A stretch of DNA of 64,000 bases. It comes from Temperatibacter marinus. GTDB lineage: Bacteria; Pseudomonadota; Alphaproteobacteria; Sphingomonadales; Kordiimonadaceae. The notes under the pieces were generated by a model that made no database searches, was not told the origin of the DNA, and was given only the letters and a program-made list of their open reading frames with translations. The translations under genes and the position numbers were made by a program. Location of the stretch: the NCBI RefSeq assembly GCF_031598375.1, contig NZ_CP123872.1, positions 248,001-312,000 of the forward strand, written 5' to 3'. Shown piece after piece: positions 61,670 through 64,000 of the stretch; within the stretch, counting starts at the first letter, position 1, and every line of letters begins with the position of its first letter.

Positions 61670-62645
61670 CGCAATCCCTTTTTATTTCATCAAAGACATC
61701 TCTACCCAATTGATCAAGAATATGAAGGATATCAATGAAGACCCAATTTTCTTTTAACTTATCCCCTTGCCTCAACCAAAAGTCAAAAACACGCAGTTCA
61801 AAGGCCTTGCCTGTTGGATTTAAGCCAAGCCAATTTGGCCCTGTATGAGTTGCATGCATATGAGGCCACCCTCCAATTGCAGCATAATTACCTTTGCCCA
61901 TAAACGTAAATTTTTCATCCACACTGCGATCTGGGCATCCTAGAAGAAAAGGACCTTGATGATACTCTCTAAAGCCATAAAAATCACGCGTGGTGCCAAT
62001 GCCTGCCGGACCATACCACATAAAACCATTATGCCAGTATTTCTCCATATCCATACTCATCAAACTTTTACCGTCGTATCGACCCAATCCGTGAAGCATA
62101 TCCATCACAAGCTTTTGGGTTTTCCGGCCTTCAGCAATCGCGTGATCAGGTATCGACAATCCATCTTGCGTGGACGGCGGCAGGACACTGTCCATTTTCC
62201 CTAGAGAGTGCCGGATAGGAAAGACACCAACTTGCTGCATGGCATCTAAAAAATCTGGGATAATATAGGCTTCTGTGATTTTACCGTCTTCCACACATAT
62301 AAATTCGCCGTATCGAAGAAATAGAGCCTCTTTGCTCGCTGGAATGCCAAACAAGTCATTCATGAAGGAACCAACTAAATACCCCATGGAACATACCCAT
62401 GTTCGGCCATTATAATCATCTTCAAAAGCAATAAATGGCTGCCGTTCAACATCGGGCAATGCTGACTTTATCGGATTCCAATAATCGCTCATAAAGGGAT
62501 CTTTTCCTTTAAGATCATTCACAGGATGCGCTGCATGCCAACGCACATTATCCGATAAAACATCTAAGGCTGCGGCATTATCATCAACGCTCTTACTGCA
62601 TATCAAACGATAAAACAGATCAACTGTTTCTAAAGCAATACTCAT
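61662..62645 (-). CDS. SnoaL-like (NTF2-fold) protein, tandem paralogue 1
   Basis: A 327-residue double-domain SnoaL-like protein. FGIPASKEALFLRYGEFICVEDGKI and NGFMWYGPAGIGTTRDFYGFREYHQGPF parallel its neighbour at 60659, as does WVFIDILHIL near the end. The pair looks like a tandem duplication with subsequent divergence. It follows the symporter stop by 14 bp. It may be the subunit of a heteromeric enzyme with its paralogue. That is inferred. Confidence 0.75.
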   Translation of the reverse strand: MSIALETVDLFYRLICSKSVDDNAAALDVLSDNVRWHAAHPVNDLKGKDPFMSDYWNPIKSALPDVERQPFIAFEDDYNGRTWVCSMGYLVGSFMNDLFGIPASKEALFLRYGEFICVEDGKITEAYIIPDFLDAMQQVGVFPIRHSLGKMDSVLPPSTQDGLSIPDHAIAEGRKTQKLVMDMLHGLGRYDGKSLMSMDMEKYWHNGFMWYGPAGIGTTRDFYGFREYHQGPFLLGCPDRSVDEKFTFMGKGNYAAIGGWPHMHATHTGPNWLGLNPTGKAFELRVFDFWLRQGDKLKENWVFIDILHILDQLGRDVFDEIKRDCDD

Positions 62646-62659
62646 ACCTTAACTTCCAA

Positions 62660-64000
62660 CTAAATCAACGCATTGAATGCATATAGGAAAATCAATGTTA
62701 CAAAGAAGAAGGCTATCAATATATAGCTGATAGGGTCAACTTTACCCGCTACACGATACCAACCATCCTGCTTATCTTCTTCGTCGTCTGCTTTGAATTT
62801 GGCGATCTGCCCCTTGACAGAATAGTCAGACCATTCGTTTTGACGTCCATCCAGGATGAGCGATGCTGTCCATGAGACGGCAATATTAACAATTGCACCA
62901 ATCGCGCAATACCAAGGCCATGCAACATCCGAACTGGTTGCAACAATCGCCACAGCAACAAATCCCACAAAAACGCCGACAAGAAGACCGCGTTCAGTTG
63001 TATGCTTTGAAAAGAACCCTAAGCCATACATAGAAAGACGCGCCCCAACAAAGTAAGACCCCACTTTGCTGAGAACTTCAAGAATAGAGCCCGTAGAGTC
63101 GATGTACATAAAAGCTGGAACAACAATGATCAGCGCCCAAACAAGCGTAAAAATACGAGAAGCTTTCAGGTAATGTTCGCTCGTTTCATGCTTACGAAAA
63201 TATTTTTGATAAAAGTCTACAACACTAATGGTCGCCATTGAGTTAAACGCGCTATCAAGGCTAGACATAGAAGCCGCCAAAACTGCCGCTGCGATTAATC
63301 CCATTAAGCCCGGCAAGCCATATTCTGATGCAAAGGTAAGAATAATGGTATTCGGATCTTCAAAACTACGGCCGCCATAGTAAGAATAGAAGAGGATACC
63401 CATTAACATAAACATAAAATAGATGAAGAAGGCGGCAAAACCCATCATCAAGAATGACTTCTTCGCATCACCGATTGTCTTAGCAACAAGTGTTCTTTGC
63501 ACCATCATCTGATTGGTGCCGTATACAGTGATATGATAAAGTGTCATAGCGATAATTCCTGTCCAGACCGTTGTTGTTTCTGTCCAGTCAATAGACGTGA
63601 CCAACGCATCCGTTTTGCCTTCAGCTTTTAGCGCAACAAGTGCATCAGATACAGGAATTTGCATTTGATCGATCAGGGCATAAAATATGATACCGGCTCC
63701 AACAAGAAGAATACCCGCTTGAATAACATCTGTCCAAATCACAGCTGCAATGCCGCCCATGACTGTATAAATCAAGGCAATAATAGTGACGACCACAATC
63801 GCAGTTTCAACGCTAATACCCGTGATAAATTCAATTACCAAAGCTGTCGCATATAAGATGGCCGCAGACGATAACGCTTGTGAAACTAAGAAAATGATCG
63901 ACATAATTGTACGAGTCGTCGGTCCAAAGCGCTTCTCTAGATATTCATATATTGACGCCACACCACTGTTCATGAAAAACGGAATAAAAAGCGTAATTAC
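62660..64000 (-). CDS. Sodium:solute symporter, 5' end outside window
   Basis: At least 447 residues on the minus strand; the frame is open to the right edge, so the N-terminus is missing. It has SIYEYLEKRFGPTTR, the typical phrase of the SSS/SGLT family after helix 2, then many hydrophobic helices and the conserved SSLDSAFNSMATISVVDFY. It imports a solute with Na+. It lies directly before the SnoaL pair, so it may carry their substrate or its relative. The annotated start at 63973 would be internal; the real one lies beyond 64000. Confidence 0.88.
   Translation of the reverse strand, partial: VITLFIPFFMNSGVASIYEYLEKRFGPTTRTIMSIIFLVSQALSSAAILYATALVIEFITGISVETAIVVVTIIALIYTVMGGIAAVIWTDVIQAGILLVGAGIIFYALIDQMQIPVSDALVALKAEGKTDALVTSIDWTETTTVWTGIIAMTLYHITVYGTNQMMVQRTLVAKTIGDAKKSFLMMGFAAFFIYFMFMLMGILFYSYYGGRSFEDPNTIILTFASEYGLPGLMGLIAAAVLAASMSSLDSAFNSMATISVVDFYQKYFRKHETSEHYLKASRIFTLVWALIIVVPAFMYIDSTGSILEVLSKVGSYFVGARLSMYGLGFFSKHTTERGLLVGVFVGFVAVAIVATSSDVAWPWYCAIGAIVNIAVSWTASLILDGRQNEWSDYSVKGQIAKFKADDEEDKQDGWYRVAGKVDPISYILIAFFFVTLIFLYAFNALI

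Overview
The window comes from a Gram-negative, moderately AT-rich proteobacterium. It has three TonB-dependent outer-membrane receptors with plug and TonB-box motifs, GSTs, periplasmic sulfatases and a TPR-sulfotransferase. The gene content resembles marine, lipid- or steroid-degrading Alphaproteobacteria (Kordiimonadales-like), but that placement is an inference and no rRNA or complete tRNA is present to test it. Almost all of the window is accessory catabolism: about 55 genes, nearly every one an enzyme, transporter or local regulator.

Layout. 1-4.5 kb: the start of a 2-oxoglutarate:ferredoxin oxidoreductase alpha subunit (minus strand, running off the left edge), a GT2 glycosyltransferase, a DUF6624-like remnant, a LysR regulator and a secreted NHL-repeat protein. 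4.7-15.4 kb: a translationally coupled minus-strand operon (TPR-sulfotransferase, serine hydrolase, MFS carrier, nitrilase-family amidase, GabD, GabT) next to a TonB receptor and a TetR gene. The receptor and tetR promoters carry the same 18-bp operator. 15.6-19.1 kb: two short tRNA-end fragments, a possible integrase remnant, and a small SDR / LysR / quinone-oxidoreductase cassette. 19.1-45.3 kb: a 26-kb segment bracketed by two 45-nt direct copies of a tRNA-Val(GAC) 3' half. It holds a GST, serine hydrolase, TonB receptor, haloalkane-dehalogenase-like hydrolase, dehydrogenases, long GST-like proteins, a FATP-type acyl-CoA synthetase, two arylsulfatases, a TetR regulator, an enoyl-reductase-like protein, an SDR and a fatty-acid-desaturase-family protein. 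A shared operator (TGACATA-N3-TATGTCA) stands in front of four transcription units of this segment. 45.6-59.4 kb: a LysR gene divergent from a plus-strand run (GPH-type carrier, acetoacetate-decarboxylase-like protein, 3-hydroxyacyl-CoA dehydrogenase, TonB receptor, acyl-CoA ligase, SDR, MaoC hydratase, SDR, esterase, acyl-CoA dehydrogenase). 59.5-64 kb: a minus-strand set with a bicupin protein, two tandem SnoaL-like proteins and a sodium:solute symporter that runs off the right edge.

How the parts work together (inference). Each block looks like an uptake-plus-breakdown module: TonB receptor, periplasmic hydrolase or sulfatase, inner-membrane carrier, then cytoplasmic activation and oxidation. 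The 4.7-15.4 kb block should end in GABA -> succinate semialdehyde -> succinate. The 26-kb island should remove sulfate and perhaps halide from a lipophilic compound and pass the rest to CoA-dependent oxidation. The 46-59 kb run has the ligase, dehydrogenase, hydratase and hydroxyacyl-CoA dehydrogenase of a beta-oxidation-like route, without an obvious thiolase.
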